Source: Saccharomycopsis fibuligera x Saccharomycopsis cf. fibuligera
Lineage: Eukaryota > Ascomycota > Saccharomycetes > Ascoideales > Saccharomycopsidaceae
Assembly (NCBI GenBank): GCA_001936135.1
Contig: CP012816.1
Location: 437,501 to 501,500 of the forward strand
Length of the DNA stretch: 64,000 nt
Direction: 5' to 3'
Shown: positions 11,961 to 23,428 of the stretch, piece by piece
Position numbering within the stretch: position 1 is the first letter of the stretch
How the letters are laid out: each line of letters opens with the position of its first letter
Notes under the pieces: model-generated
The model's input: only the letters and a program-made list of their open reading frames with translations
What the model was told of the DNA's origin: nothing
The model's database searches: none
Position numbers and translations under genes: made by a program

Positions 11961-14519
11961 ACAGGAATGAATCAACGGAGGGTAACAGTGCAAAATGGCA
12001 GAGGCTGAAGAAGAACGGAAAATGTCAGTATACTGTAAACTGTTTGCTCTTGCTTTGCCAACAAACTGGCTAAGAAGACTGATAGCAAAGGCAATGTCGC
12101 TTCTAACAGGGTAGGTAAGGTAAAGTAATGTACCAGCAATCGAGCGAGACTTTGTTTGTTCAGCATCTGAAAATTTTGGTGAGTCTTCATCATTTGTGTG
12201 AAAGCCTTTCCCCATTGGAGTTTCCACTTTGCCTAGCTTCATACGACTGTGCTACGTCATACGCTTGTCTATGAAGTTCGACTTTCTGTGCTTGATTCAT
12301 CCGTTAGCGAGCTGCGCAAGAGCCACGCCTAAGAAGGTTTCAGGAAATCCAAAGTCTTGGATCATGAGCTTCCCATTGACCGTAGCCATCTGGCATACAA
12401 CATAGTTGTTCAAAGCAGAAACCGCAAATATGGTCCCCATAGTATCAAAGCGCATCACAGGAGCTCAAGAGTTGAGGAAGTGGACACCTTTTCCTTGACT
12501 GAAACCTTTGCAGACCAAACGTGCTTTGAAGCGCTCACCACTTGGATCATCTTTAAGAGTAAATAACCATAGTGTTCAGTATGGCTGAGGTAACCACTTA
12601 TGTCACTCTCTGACTCTTCGTCTCTAAGAAACAACCTGGAAGGGCCTTCTACGACTGTTTTGGGGCCTTCAATAGATTTGATAGGTACAGAGGCAACGTC
12701 GCCCAAGTATTGCTTTCCATGGTCAACAAAAGCTTTTCTCTACCATCATCTGTGGTAACATTCTTCTCAGCCATTGATTGATAAGCGGCCTGGTGCTTAG
12801 TGATAGGAGTGACTGTGTTTGTTGCAAAGTCAAGCATAAGTTTCTTTGTTGGCCTCCGGTTGATGATGGAAATAGGATCATCACTCAGTTCAGAATCCGA
12901 AGCAGCGGCTCCTTTGACAGCAGCCAGAGTTTGTGGAACTGTAGCAACTGTTTGTTGATCTTCCGAGTCACTATGCTCCACCATAGAGTTGCCGGACTCT
13001 GGGACAATGCTCTCATCATCCTTTTCCCTGCTTTCGGTACCTTGTTGAATATCCATGCCTTGGTCTTGAATTGAGACTTCACTAACAGGAAAACTATGGC
13101 AAGCACTGCTATCCGAATAACCTGAATAACCAGCATATCAACCTGCTGAGCATGTGACTGAGGATTCCCTCTCCCCTCGCTTCAATGGGTAAGCGTCTGG
13201 GAGAAAGTTCAACGCAGAGCTTTTCAAGATGCGTTATGTACTGTTTTCAAGGATGAAGGCAATGATTGTAGTTTAGTGGAATCCCAAGAAAGCACCTTTG
13301 AAGTGTTTCCCAATAATCTTGTTACCAGCAGTTAAGTGTTTGGCCAAGATGCGGCAGCCAAATGGCGCAATTGTACCCATGGTTTTTGAGCGGCCGGAAA
13401 ATTCCTCATATCCTGAAGGACCACCGTTTCTTGGCAAGTAGTTGTGGAAGAAGACAGCGTGGTTGAAGCAAAAATTCCAGTATTCCTTTGTCATACCGGA
13501 GCTGATCGTCAAGAGTTTGATTTTTTCGAGTCTTCAACACATTCTTGATCTCTTGGTAAGCGAACCTCATGTGTTTGATGATAGCTTTCGACTGCTTAAA
13601 CTTGGCATGTCCGTTTGCAATGTGGCATTGCATGATGTCTTTGGCACTGTCTGTATCACCAAGCAAAACCAACTCCGTAGCAGGAGAGTTGACAACGGTT
13701 TTAACCGAGGCGGGGTCAACAACCCAAGATTTTCCATGTTTGGGAACTTGAATCACTTGATTGCCTCTGGAGATCAATCCACAGTGTTTGGTTAAGTGGA
13801 TTTCATAGTCCTTCTCAGTTAACTTGTGGCAGCTAAGCAAGTTTCTCGGAGCTTGTTCAATAAGCTTTGCATCTTCGAACTTGAGGTTTCCAAAGCTAAC
13901 AGTACCTTCAACAACACAATTAATAGTGGTGCTGATTCCTGAACAGTGACGTCTGAGACATTTTTGTCGAGCAACAATGCTCCGTCGTGGACAGCATTGA
14001 TACCAGCACCGCCATCTAGGACAAAACGTTTCGCGGCAGCATCGTCGGCGAGATAGACCTCTTCAACAAAGTGAGTCTCTTCGCCTGGCTCATGCAGCTC
14101 AGTAGAAGTGTCAATGACAATCTGACCGTCAGCGTTGTTAATGACTTCCGCACCAAGTGGGACTTCAACGAGGTTCACAAGCTCCTTGCGTCCCTTGTGT
14201 GACAACATTGGACGAGAGGAAGCGTCCATGTGGACCACGTCTCTTGCAGCAAGAACATTGGAGGCTTCCATAGCATCATCAAACAGAGTGTTAAGCAACC
14301 CACGAGCATCGCGAAGCATGGTCTTTTTGGTGAGCGTGAGATCCAAACTCCTGCGGTCAAGTAGGGCGAAACCAAGGATAGCGCCAGAACTTGAAAAATT
14401 GACATTATTGTAATAGTACACAAAGACCTCCAGGTAGTCAGCAATTGCATCACAGCCTTTTACAAATAAGGCCTCATGGACAAACTAGTAAAAGATCCGG
14501 ACAATACAGAATGAGTCAT
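11961..14519 (-). pseudogene. Decayed CopB relic B8 with zinc knuckle, integrase core and RT core deleted
   Basis: Read right to left, the pieces follow a CopB polyprotein. Gag runs from 14519 to about 14210. It jumps from the SSRP segment straight to SHKGRKEL near 14200, so the CCHC zinc knuckle is gone. The protease region (14100-13980) has lost DSGA (it reads DGGAGIN). The integrase HHCC region is at 13840-13560, but after NVLKT (about 13540) it jumps to the SSGMTKEYWNF segment, removing the catalytic core. The linker lies at 13270-12650 and the RT start (VNF..SWAP) at 12510-12370. A further jump to the DLGFPE-FLGV segment removes YVDD. The RT end (LGKVETPM..SQFVGKARA) is at 12242-12040, with RNase H missing. 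Several fragments remain open over 130-200 codons, but the element is dead. Confidence 0.85.
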
Positions 14520-14520
14520 T

Positions 14521-17500
14521 TGCGCTATTTGAAGTGAGTGTTGAAAACCTTGCGAGTTAGCACACTTGCACCACTTATGTGCTTCCGATCAGCAGATAAG
14601 TAGACAGCGGTGACCCTTGCCTGAGTTACATCAAGTAGCCACTCTCATCATCGGCTACTACTGTGGAGCACAGTTCATCATGTTCACTATTTGAGGTGAG
14701 TGTTGTGAACGTTGCAAGTTAGCACGCTTACACCACTCCTGGGTTGAAGATCAGCAGATAAGTAGACAGCGGTGGCCCTTGCGTGAGTTACATCAAGTAG
14801 CCACTCTCATCATCGGCTACTACTTTGGAGCACAGTTCATCATGTGCACTATTTGAGGTGAGTGTTGTGAACCTTCCGAGGTAGCACACTTGCACCACTC
14901 ATGTGCTTCGGATCAGCAGATAAGTAGACAGCGGTGGCCCTTGCCTGAGTTACATCAAGTAGCCACTCTCATCATCGGCTACTACTGTGGAGCACAGTTC
15001 AACATGTTCACTATTTGAGGTGAGTGTTGTGAACCTTGCGAGTTAGCACACTTGCACTACTCCTGGGTTGAAGATCAGCAGATAAGTAGACAGCGGTGGC
15101 CCTTGCCTGAGTTACATCAAGTAGCCACTCTCATCATCGGCTACTACTGTGGAGCACAGTTCAACATGTTCACTATTTGAGGTGAGTGTTGTGAACCTTG
15201 CGAGTTAGCACACTTGCACCACTCCTGGGTTGAAGATCAGCAGATAAGTAGACAGCGGTGGCCCTTGCCTGAGTTACATCAAGTAGCCACTCTCATGATC
15301 GGCTACTACTTTGGAGCACAGTTCATCATGTTCACTATTTCAGGTGAGTGTTGTGAACGTTGCAACTTAGCACACTTGCACCTCTCATGTGCTTCGGATC
15401 AGGAGATAAGCAGACAGCGGTGGCCTTTGCGTGAGTTACATCAAGTAGCCACTCTCATCATCGGCTACTACTTTGGAGCACAGTTCATCATGTTCACTAT
15501 TTCAGGTGAGTGTTGTGAACCTTGCGAGGTAGCACACTTGCACCACTCCTGGGTTGAAGATCAGCAGATAAGTCGACAGCGGTGGCCTTTACGTGAGTTA
15601 CATCAAGTAGCCACTCTCATCATCGGCTACTACTGTGGAGCACAGTTCAACATGTTCACTATTTGAGGTGAGTGTTGTGAACCTTGCGAGTTAGCACACT
15701 TGCACTACTCCTGGGTTGAAGATCAGCAGATAAGTAGACAGCGGTGGCCCTTGCCTGAGTTACATCAAGTAGCCACTCTCATCATCGGCTACTACTGTCG
15801 AGCACTGTTCATCATGTGTACTATTTGAGGTGAGTGTTGTGAACGTTGCAAGTTAGCACGCTTACACCACTCCTGGGTTGAAGATCAGCAGATAAGTAGA
15901 CAGCGGTGGCCTTTGCGTGAGTTACATCAAGTAGCCACTCTCATCATCGGCTACTACTTTGGAGCACAGTTCAGCATGTGCACTATTTGAGGTGAGTGTT
16001 GTGAACCTTCCGAGGTAGCACGCTTACACCACTCCTGGGTTGAAGATCAGCAGATAAGTAGACAGCGGTGGCCCTTGCGTGAGTTACATCAAGTAGCCAC
16101 TCTCATCATCGGCTACTACTTTGGAGCACAGTTCATCATGTGCACTATTTGAGGTGAGTGTTGTGAACCTTCCGAGGTAGCACACTTGCACCACTCATGT
16201 GCTTCGGATCAGCAGATAAGTAGACAGCGGTGGCCCTTGCCTGAGTTACATCAAGTAGCCACTCTCATCATCGGCTACTACTGTGGAGCACAGTTCAACA
16301 TGTTCACTATTTGAGGTGAGTGTTGTGAACCTTGCGAGTTAGCACACTTGCACTACTCCTGGGTTGAAGATCAGCAGATAAGTAGACAGCGGTGGCCCTT
16401 GCCTGAGTTACATCAAGTAGCCACTCTCATCATCGGCTACTACTGTGGAGCACAGTTCAACATGTTCACTATTTGAGGTGAGTGTTGTGAACCTTGCGAG
16501 TTAGCACACTTGCACTACTCCTGGGTTGAAGATCAGCAGATAAGTAGACAGCGGTGGCCCTTGCCTGAGTTACATCAAGTAGCCACTCTCATCATCGGCT
16601 ACTACTGTGGAGCACAGTTCAACATGTTCACTATTTGAGGTGAGTGTTGTGAACCTTGCGACTTAGCACACTTGCACCACTCCTGGGTTGAAGATCAGCA
16701 GATAAGTAGACAGCGGTGGCCCTTGCCTGAGTTACATCAAGTAGCCACTCTCATCATCGGCTACTACTTTGGAGCACAGTTCAGCATGTGCACTATTTGA
16801 GGTGAGTGTTGTGAACCTTCCGAGGTAGCACGCTTACACCACTCCTGGGTTGAAGATCAGCAGATAAGTAGACAGCGGTGGCCCTTGCCTGAGTTACATC
16901 AAGTAGCCACTCTCATCATCGGCTACTACTGTGGAGCACAGTTCAACATGTTCACTATTTGAGGTGAGTGTTGTGAACCTTGCGAGTTAGCACACTTGCA
17001 CCACTCCTGGGTTGAAGATCAGCAGATAAGTAGACAGCGGTGGCCCTTGCCTGAGTTACATCAAGTAGCCACTCTCATCATCGGCTACTACTGTGGAGCA
17101 CAGTTCATCATGTTCACTATTTGAGGTGAGTGTTGTGAACGTTGCAACTTAGCACACTTGCACCTCTCATGTGCTTCGGATCAGGAGATAAGCAGACAGC
17201 GGTGGCCTTTACGTGAGTTACATCAAGTAGCCACTCTCATCATCGGCTACTACTGTGGAGCACAGTTCATCATGTGCACTATTTGAGGTGAGTGTTGTGA
17301 ACCTTGCGAGTTAGCACACTTGCACCTACTCCTGGGTTGAAGATCAGCAGATAAGTAGACAGCGGTGGCCCTTGCCTGAGTTACATCAAGTAGCCACTCT
17401 CATCATCGGCTACTACTGTGGAGCACAGTTCATCATGTTCACTATTTGAGGTGAGTGTTGTGAACCTTGCGAGTTAGCACACTTGCACCACTCCTGGGTT

Positions 17501-18050
17501 GAAGATCAGCAGATAAGTAGACAGCGGTGGCCCTTGCCTGAGTTACATCAAGTAGCCACTCTCATCATCGGCTACTACTGTGGAGCACAGTTCCATGATG
17601 TCACTATTTGCGGTGAGTGTTGTGAACCTTGCGAGTTAGCACACTTACACCACTCCTGGGTTGAAGATCAGCAGATAAGTAGACAGCGGTGGCCCTTGCG
17701 TGAGTTACATCAAGTAGCCACTCTCATCATCGGCTACTACTTGGAGCACAGTTCATCATGTGCACTATTTGAGGTGAGTGTTGTGAACCTTGCGAGTTAG
17801 CACACTTGCACCACTCCTGGGTTGAAGATCAGCAGATAAGTAGACAGCGGTGGCCCTTGCCTGAGTTACATCAAGTAGCCACTCTCATCATCGGCTACTA
17901 CTTTGGAGCACAGTTCATCATGTTCACTATTTGAGGTGAGTGTTGTGAATTCAGAGTTAGCACATTACCCACTCCTGGTTGAGATCAGCAGATAGTGACA
18001 GCGTGCCCTTGCCTGAGTTACATCAAGTAGCCACTTACACCACTCCTGGG
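14521..18050. repeat. Satellite array 1: about 22 tandem copies of a 162-bp unit
   Basis: Markers such as TTGAGGTGAGTGTTGTGAAC recur at exact 162-bp steps (14691, 14853, 15015, 15177). Units alternate between subtypes that differ at CTCCTGGGTTGAAGATCAG versus CTCATGTGCTTCGGATCAG. A block of eight units seems to be repeated as a 1296-bp higher-order unit (14855 matches 16151). Each unit contains the 7-bp inverted repeat AGTAGCC / GGCTACT with a 12-base loop. Because 162 is a multiple of three, one frame stays open wherever the in-frame TGA of ATTTGAGG is changed to TCA. This gives repeat-encoded ORFs such as 15214-15666 that I do not regard as genes. The last 110 bp before 18051 are full of single-base losses. 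Confidence 0.97.
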
Positions 18051-18592
18051 TGTTGTGAGTAATAATTCAAAGATAGATCCAGTTGCTTCTAGAAAGTTCT
18101 AGAATATTCCATGAGTTTCCAGAGGATTCGATGCTGTTCTAGAATGTTCCACGATATACGAGAAAATACGAGATTGTTCGAGAACATTCTAGAAGGTTGC
18201 ATAATATACGAGACATATACGAGAAAGCTCTAGAATCTTCCATCAAGTTCCATAATGTTCCATGAAGTTCCATAATGTTCCATGAAGTTCCATAATGTTC
18301 CATGAAGTTCCATGATGTTCCATGATGTTCCATGATGTTCCATAATTTCCGTGCATTCCGTGCATATCCGTGCAGTTCCGGAATATTCTAGAAGATTCTA
18401 TGTGGCCACACTAGTCATGCATCAGTCCCGGCACAGCCACCCTGACTGACTATAAATAAGGGGCGTCTCCTCCATCTTTGTGACTGATTGACGTTTTTCA
18501 TATATAGGATATAGTTAATAACAACAAGTGTTTTGTGATTCATTTTCAGGATATAACGTTATGTCAAGTGATAGGTTTATCAAACTACAACA
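18051..18592 (+). repeat. 5' LTR of CopA A1
   Basis: 542 bp, starts TGTTGTGAGTAATAATTC and ends CAAACTACAACA. It contains the heat-shock-element array (first cluster at 18087-18110), the TATAAATA box and the first codons of the polyprotein (ATG at 18561). The number and register of its 10-bp repeats differ from the A2 and A3 LTRs. Confidence 0.95.
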
Positions 18593-21500
18593 GGTTATGA
18601 GTTCCCCAGGTGCTCTAGCCAACTTCAGTTCAGATGAAAAATTGAAAGGTTCGGAGAACTTTCACGATTGGTTCTCCTTAGTATCAATCAAATTGAAAAT
18701 GAGAGGGCTTGGTTTGTACAAGTACCTTGTCGACAATGATATCGGCGCTACTGATGAAAGCTCGGACGACTCGAGAGCCAGACTACAAATGGCTTTGGAT
18801 GATATCTTGACATTGATGATTGTAATGGTGTTACTGGTGCTGCTCTCAGAAAGGCATCCAGTTATGATGGTTCTGGTCGTGATTTGTTTATCTATTTGAA
18901 AGCCTCCTATGGTACAATGTCTGTGTTTAATGCTGTTGGTATGCTATCTGACTTCTTTGACCACAAGTGGAAGTCGAATGGCTCTAACCTCAACCTGTTG
19001 ATCTCGAGCTTCGATGCATTGAATGTCTCGGTTATCAAGAATGTTACTGCTGATCTGTTTCTTACTTGCTTATTTCTTGCTGAGCTCAAACGCGCCGGCT
19101 ACGGTGAAGCTGCTGTGAAGGAGATCATTACAACATACCAAGCATCTCATAATTCCATGGAAACCTTTGATGTTGAATCCGCGATGGATCTCGCGAGAGA
19201 ATTGATTAAGGAAGACCCAAAGTCTACCTTACTACTACTGAAACTGCTCTTGTCACTAGAAAGGCCAATAATGGTCAATGCTACAACTGTGGCAAGATAG
19301 GTCATTATGCAAGGGACTGTCGTCAACTGCCAAAGGATGAATTTAATGAGAAAATTCGAAAGCCAAAGAAAAATGGAAAACTGACTGGTAGTGCGTGGTT
19401 TGCATATTTAGGGCACGAGTCAAAGAGATCTGATTTGTTCTTCGATAGTGGTGCTTCCAGCCACATTATTTGTGACAGAGACTTGTTTACTGAGTTACAT
19501 GACTACAGCGGCGAGATTAATGGTATTGGTGGCAACAGTTTGAAGATCGTTGGGTGCGGCACCGCATCTATCAAGCTACCAACCGGTGAGGATGTCAGCT
19601 TGTTAAATGCTCTATATGCACCCGAGGCTACCGCTAATTTACTATCAATTTCAAAGGCAACTGGTAATGGAGCAAAACTATTGTTTGAAGATGAATGCAT
19701 CAAGTTGTACCCCTCGATGGATATTGTGGGTATCAAAGACAGGCTCTCACATGGCTTGTACAGAGTGGGCTCTCCAAGTGACAAGCACTTTGCTTACAAA
19801 GCTGCCCCTGGCATTGCGGTTGATAGGAAAGATTTGTGGCATCAAAGATTGGGCCATCCTAGCTTTGGTGTGTTCCGTGCGATTAACAAACAGTTTGGTT
19901 TGTGCGGTGATATTACAGAAGATATGAATGTGAAGTGTGTGAACTGTGTGCATTAGGCAAGGCGGTTACAAGAAAACCAAAGCATGGATGGTCAAAGCCA
20001 CAACAGCCATTGCAGCTACTTCATATGGATGTGTGCGGGCCATTCAACTATGGATCGGTTGATGGCTCTCTCTACTTTCTTACAATCGTTGATGCCTATA
20101 CTCGTTTCACCCATATCAAGTGCTTGAAAAGGAAATCAGACTGCACTGATGCGATTATTGATTTTGTGAAATACAGTGAGACCAATTTCAAGAGTCAAGG
20201 CAGAAACTACGTGTGTGGAGCTATCAGAACTGATAACGGCGGGGAGTTTGTGAACAACAAGTTGCACGCGTTCATGAAGGAGCGTGGAATTCGCCATGAG
20301 CTAACTGTCCCGCATCATTCCTATCAGAATGGTGTTGCTGAGAGGATGCATCGCACCATTCAGGAGAAGGCGCGAACTCTCATGTTGCACTCTGCTGCGC
20401 CGGTTCAGTTCTGGCCCGAAGCTGTTGCAACTGCTGCGTACTTGATCAATCGCAGCCCAACAAGAGTGCTTGGCAATGATATACCGTTCACCAAGTGGTA
20501 CGACATGGAACCACTGCTTGATCATTTGAGAACCTTTGGATGCATTGGATATTGTGTTGTGCCAGCTGCATTGAGACATGGCAAGCTAAGTGCAACTTCG
20601 AAGAAGTGTGCCATGATGGGCTACGACAGAGATCACAAAGCATACAGGATGTATGATTCTGATGCCGGGCAGATAGTTGTCTCGGCACAAGTAACGTTTG
20701 ATGAACAACATTCGTTTTTCAAGTGGGCTACCCCTGCGCCTATGGCTGACAATGTGTCTACTACCACCTACGGGTCTGTCGCTGCGCCAGGCATTTCACC
20801 GGTTACTGATGTACAGGATGAGGACCTTATCCCAGCCGATGTGACAGCCGCTGATACTGCTGGCACTGGCGAAGATGAAAGCACTGCTGAAGACGACACT
20901 GACGTACACGTTGACAATAGTGACGATGATGTCCCCTCGGATACTGGCAAAGATGGCTTCCTGCCGGTACAAGTGAAACGGAAGAGACCCAGACCAAAAA
21001 CTCATGTTGCTCCAAAGACTTTAATAACCAGAAACCCGTTCGACGTTCTTGAAGAGGTCCACGATGAATATGAAGCCTCGTCCTCCAGTTCCGATTCAGA
21101 GAGGGAATTGCCTAAACCAGAGACAAAAGTTAGAAAAGTTGCCACCGGCGACATTATCCCGTTTGTTCCGCATGGGTCCACTGGCGAAAGCGCCGTGGTT
21201 CCATTGCTCACTCCAAAGATTGAACCAACTGTTGAGGAGGTCGACGATGATGAAGATACTAGTGAATCAGAACTGAGTGACTCGCAGAGGCTATTGGGCT
21301 ACGAAGCAAACCTTGCTGCTACTTGTTACATGGCTGGCAGTGCAGTCACCGAGAATGTGCCAATGAGTTACAAAAGTGCAATGCAGACCGACGAACGGGA
21401 TCAGTGGAAGGAAGCGTGTGAAAAAGAAATCGAAGCACACAAAGACAATAGCACCTATGAGTTGGTGACTTTGCCGGAAGGGCGAAAGCCAATCACCTGC

Positions 21501-22946
21501 AAGTGGGTGTTCACAATCAAGGATGGTGGCTTACACAAGGCAAGATTAGTTGCTCGTGGGTTCTCGCAATTGAAAGGTATCGACTACAATGAAACGTTTG
21601 CTCCCGTTGTTCGTTACGAGTCCATCCGAATTATGTTGGCTGTCGCTGCTCTGAAAGGATTACAGGTTCATCAGATGGATGTGAAGACTGCGTTCTTGAA
21701 TGGTGAGCTTGAGGAAGAATTATACATGACACAACCAGAAGGCTATGTTGCAAAGGGCAATGAAGATAAAGTGCTCAGATTGAAGAAGAGCTTGTATGGT
21801 TTGAAACAGGCTCCTCTTGTGTGGAATGACAAGATCAACGGCGTCTTGGCAAAGCTAGGCTTCAGACGGAATCAAGCTGAGTATTGCCTATACACTCGCA
21901 AAAGTGAAAAGTCCTTTGTGATGGTTGCGCTATATGTGGATGATTTGCTTATTGCTGGTAGCACCAAGGAAGCAATAGACATTGTGAAAACAGAGCTAAT
22001 GAATGAGTTTAAAATGAAAGACTTGGGTGCTACAAAGAAGTTCCTAGGTATGAACATTGAGCAGACAGAGAGTGGGATCAAGTTGAGTCTTCGAGACTAC
22101 ATTCAGTCGTTGCTTAGCGAGTTTGGAATGCAAGACTGTCACAGTGAACCCACACCAGCAGTTGTCGGACAGGACTTGACGAGCGCGGACACAGGCAGTA
22201 AAGACTGTGATGCTACTAGGTACAGATCCATTATTGGAAAGCTCTTGTTTGCTGCTAATACGGTCAGAGCAGACATAAGCTACGTTGTTGGTGTATTGTC
22301 GAGATACCTCAAAGAGCCCAAGGAGGTCCACCTTCGTGCTGCGAAACGAGTACTAAGATATTTGAAAGGCACAGCAGATGTTGGTTTATTTTATCAAAGC
22401 CACAACCAGACAACTCGCTTACAGGGCTACTGTGATGCAGACTGGGCAAACGACAAGGCTACGAGGAAGTCCACCACCGGTTTTGTGTTCAAATATGCTG
22501 GTGGTGCAATAACTTGGAGATCGAAGAAGCAGCCAACGGTTGCATTGTCTACTGCTGAAGCAGAGTATATGGCATTGTGTGAGGGTGCCAAAGAAGGCTT
22601 ATGGCTAAGGCAGTTGTTCAACGAGTTTGGCATTGCAATTGAGTCTGTCAAGATGTACGACGACAACCAGAGCTGCATTGAAATAGCCAAACACCCTAGC
22701 TCCCATCACAGAACGAAGCACATTGACATCAGGTTGAATTTCATCAGGGACCATATTGCCAAGGGCCGAATTCAATTAGAGTACTTATCAACTGGAGTCA
22801 TGGTTGCCGATATCTTTACCAAAGCCATACCGGCCGACCAGTTCCAACTACTACGTGGTTATTGTGGGATGCGAGACTTTGAATTAAGAGAGAGTGTTGT
22901 GAGTAATAATTCAAAGATAGATCCAGTTGCTTCTAGAAAGTTCTAG
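18561..22946 (+). pseudogene. CopA A1 Gag-Pol polyprotein, three single-base deletions
   Basis: Same gene as the intact copies at 27440 and 36333. Relative to them, one base is missing near 18823 (Gag), one near 19228 (just before the zinc knuckle) and one near 19932 (integrase). The first two throw the reading off. The third brings the total to minus three, so from about 19935 the original frame resumes and stays open for about 1000 codons to the TAG at 22944-22946. That remainder carries the integrase catalytic core, the RT with YVDD and RNase H. As it stands Gag and Gag-Pol cannot be made. The clustering of pure deletions, next to a deletion-rich satellite unit just upstream, leaves open that these are sequencing errors. 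Confidence 0.9.
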
Positions 22947-23428
22947 AATATTCCATGAGTTTCCAGAGGATTCGATGCTGTTCTAGAATGTTCCACGATA
23001 TACGAGAAAATACGAGATTGTTCGAGAACATTCTAGAAGGTTGCATAATATACGAGACATATACGAGAAAGCTCTAGAATCTTCCATCAAGTTCCATAAT
23101 GTTCCATGAAGTTCCATAATGTTCCATGAAGTTCCATAATGTTCCATGAAGTTCCATGATGTTCCAAGAAGTTCCATGATGTTCCATACATTTCCGTGCA
23201 TATCCGTGCAGTTCCGGAATATTCTAGAAGATTCTATGTGGCCACACTAGTCATGCATCAGTCCCGGCACAGCCACCCTGACTGACTATAAATAAGGGGC
23301 GTCTCCTCCATCTTTGTGACTGATTGATGTTATTCATATATAGGATATAGTTAATAACAACAAGTGTTTTGTGATTCATTTTCAGGATATAACGTTATGT
23401 CAAGTGATAGGTTTATCAAACTACAACA
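22895..23428 (+). repeat. 3' LTR of CopA A1
   Basis: 534 bp, TGTTGTGAG...CTACAACA. It begins directly after the purine tract AATTAAGAGAGAG. The polyprotein reading frame runs 52 bases into it. Its CTTCCATCAAG variant is shared with the 3' LTR of A2 and not with the LTRs of A3. Confidence 0.95.

Larger units (their letters stand above)
18051..23428 (+). mobile_element. CopA element A1 (Ty1/copia), frame-broken copy
   Basis: Complete copia element by structure: LTRs at 18051-18592 and 22895-23428, both TG...CA, an internal region of 4302 bp, a primer-binding site at 18593 and a purine tract (TTAAGAGAGAG) at 22884-22894. The flanks are satellite sequence in two different phases (CTGGG on the left, ACTAC on the right). 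There is no target-site duplication, which points to recombination rather than a simple insertion. The internal region differs from A2/A3 by three single-base deletions and a few substitutions. Confidence 0.93.

Noticed and set aside
14521-18050. CRISPR array
   Set aside because: Units are head-to-tail identical over their full 162 bp, with no unique spacers. It is a eukaryotic satellite.
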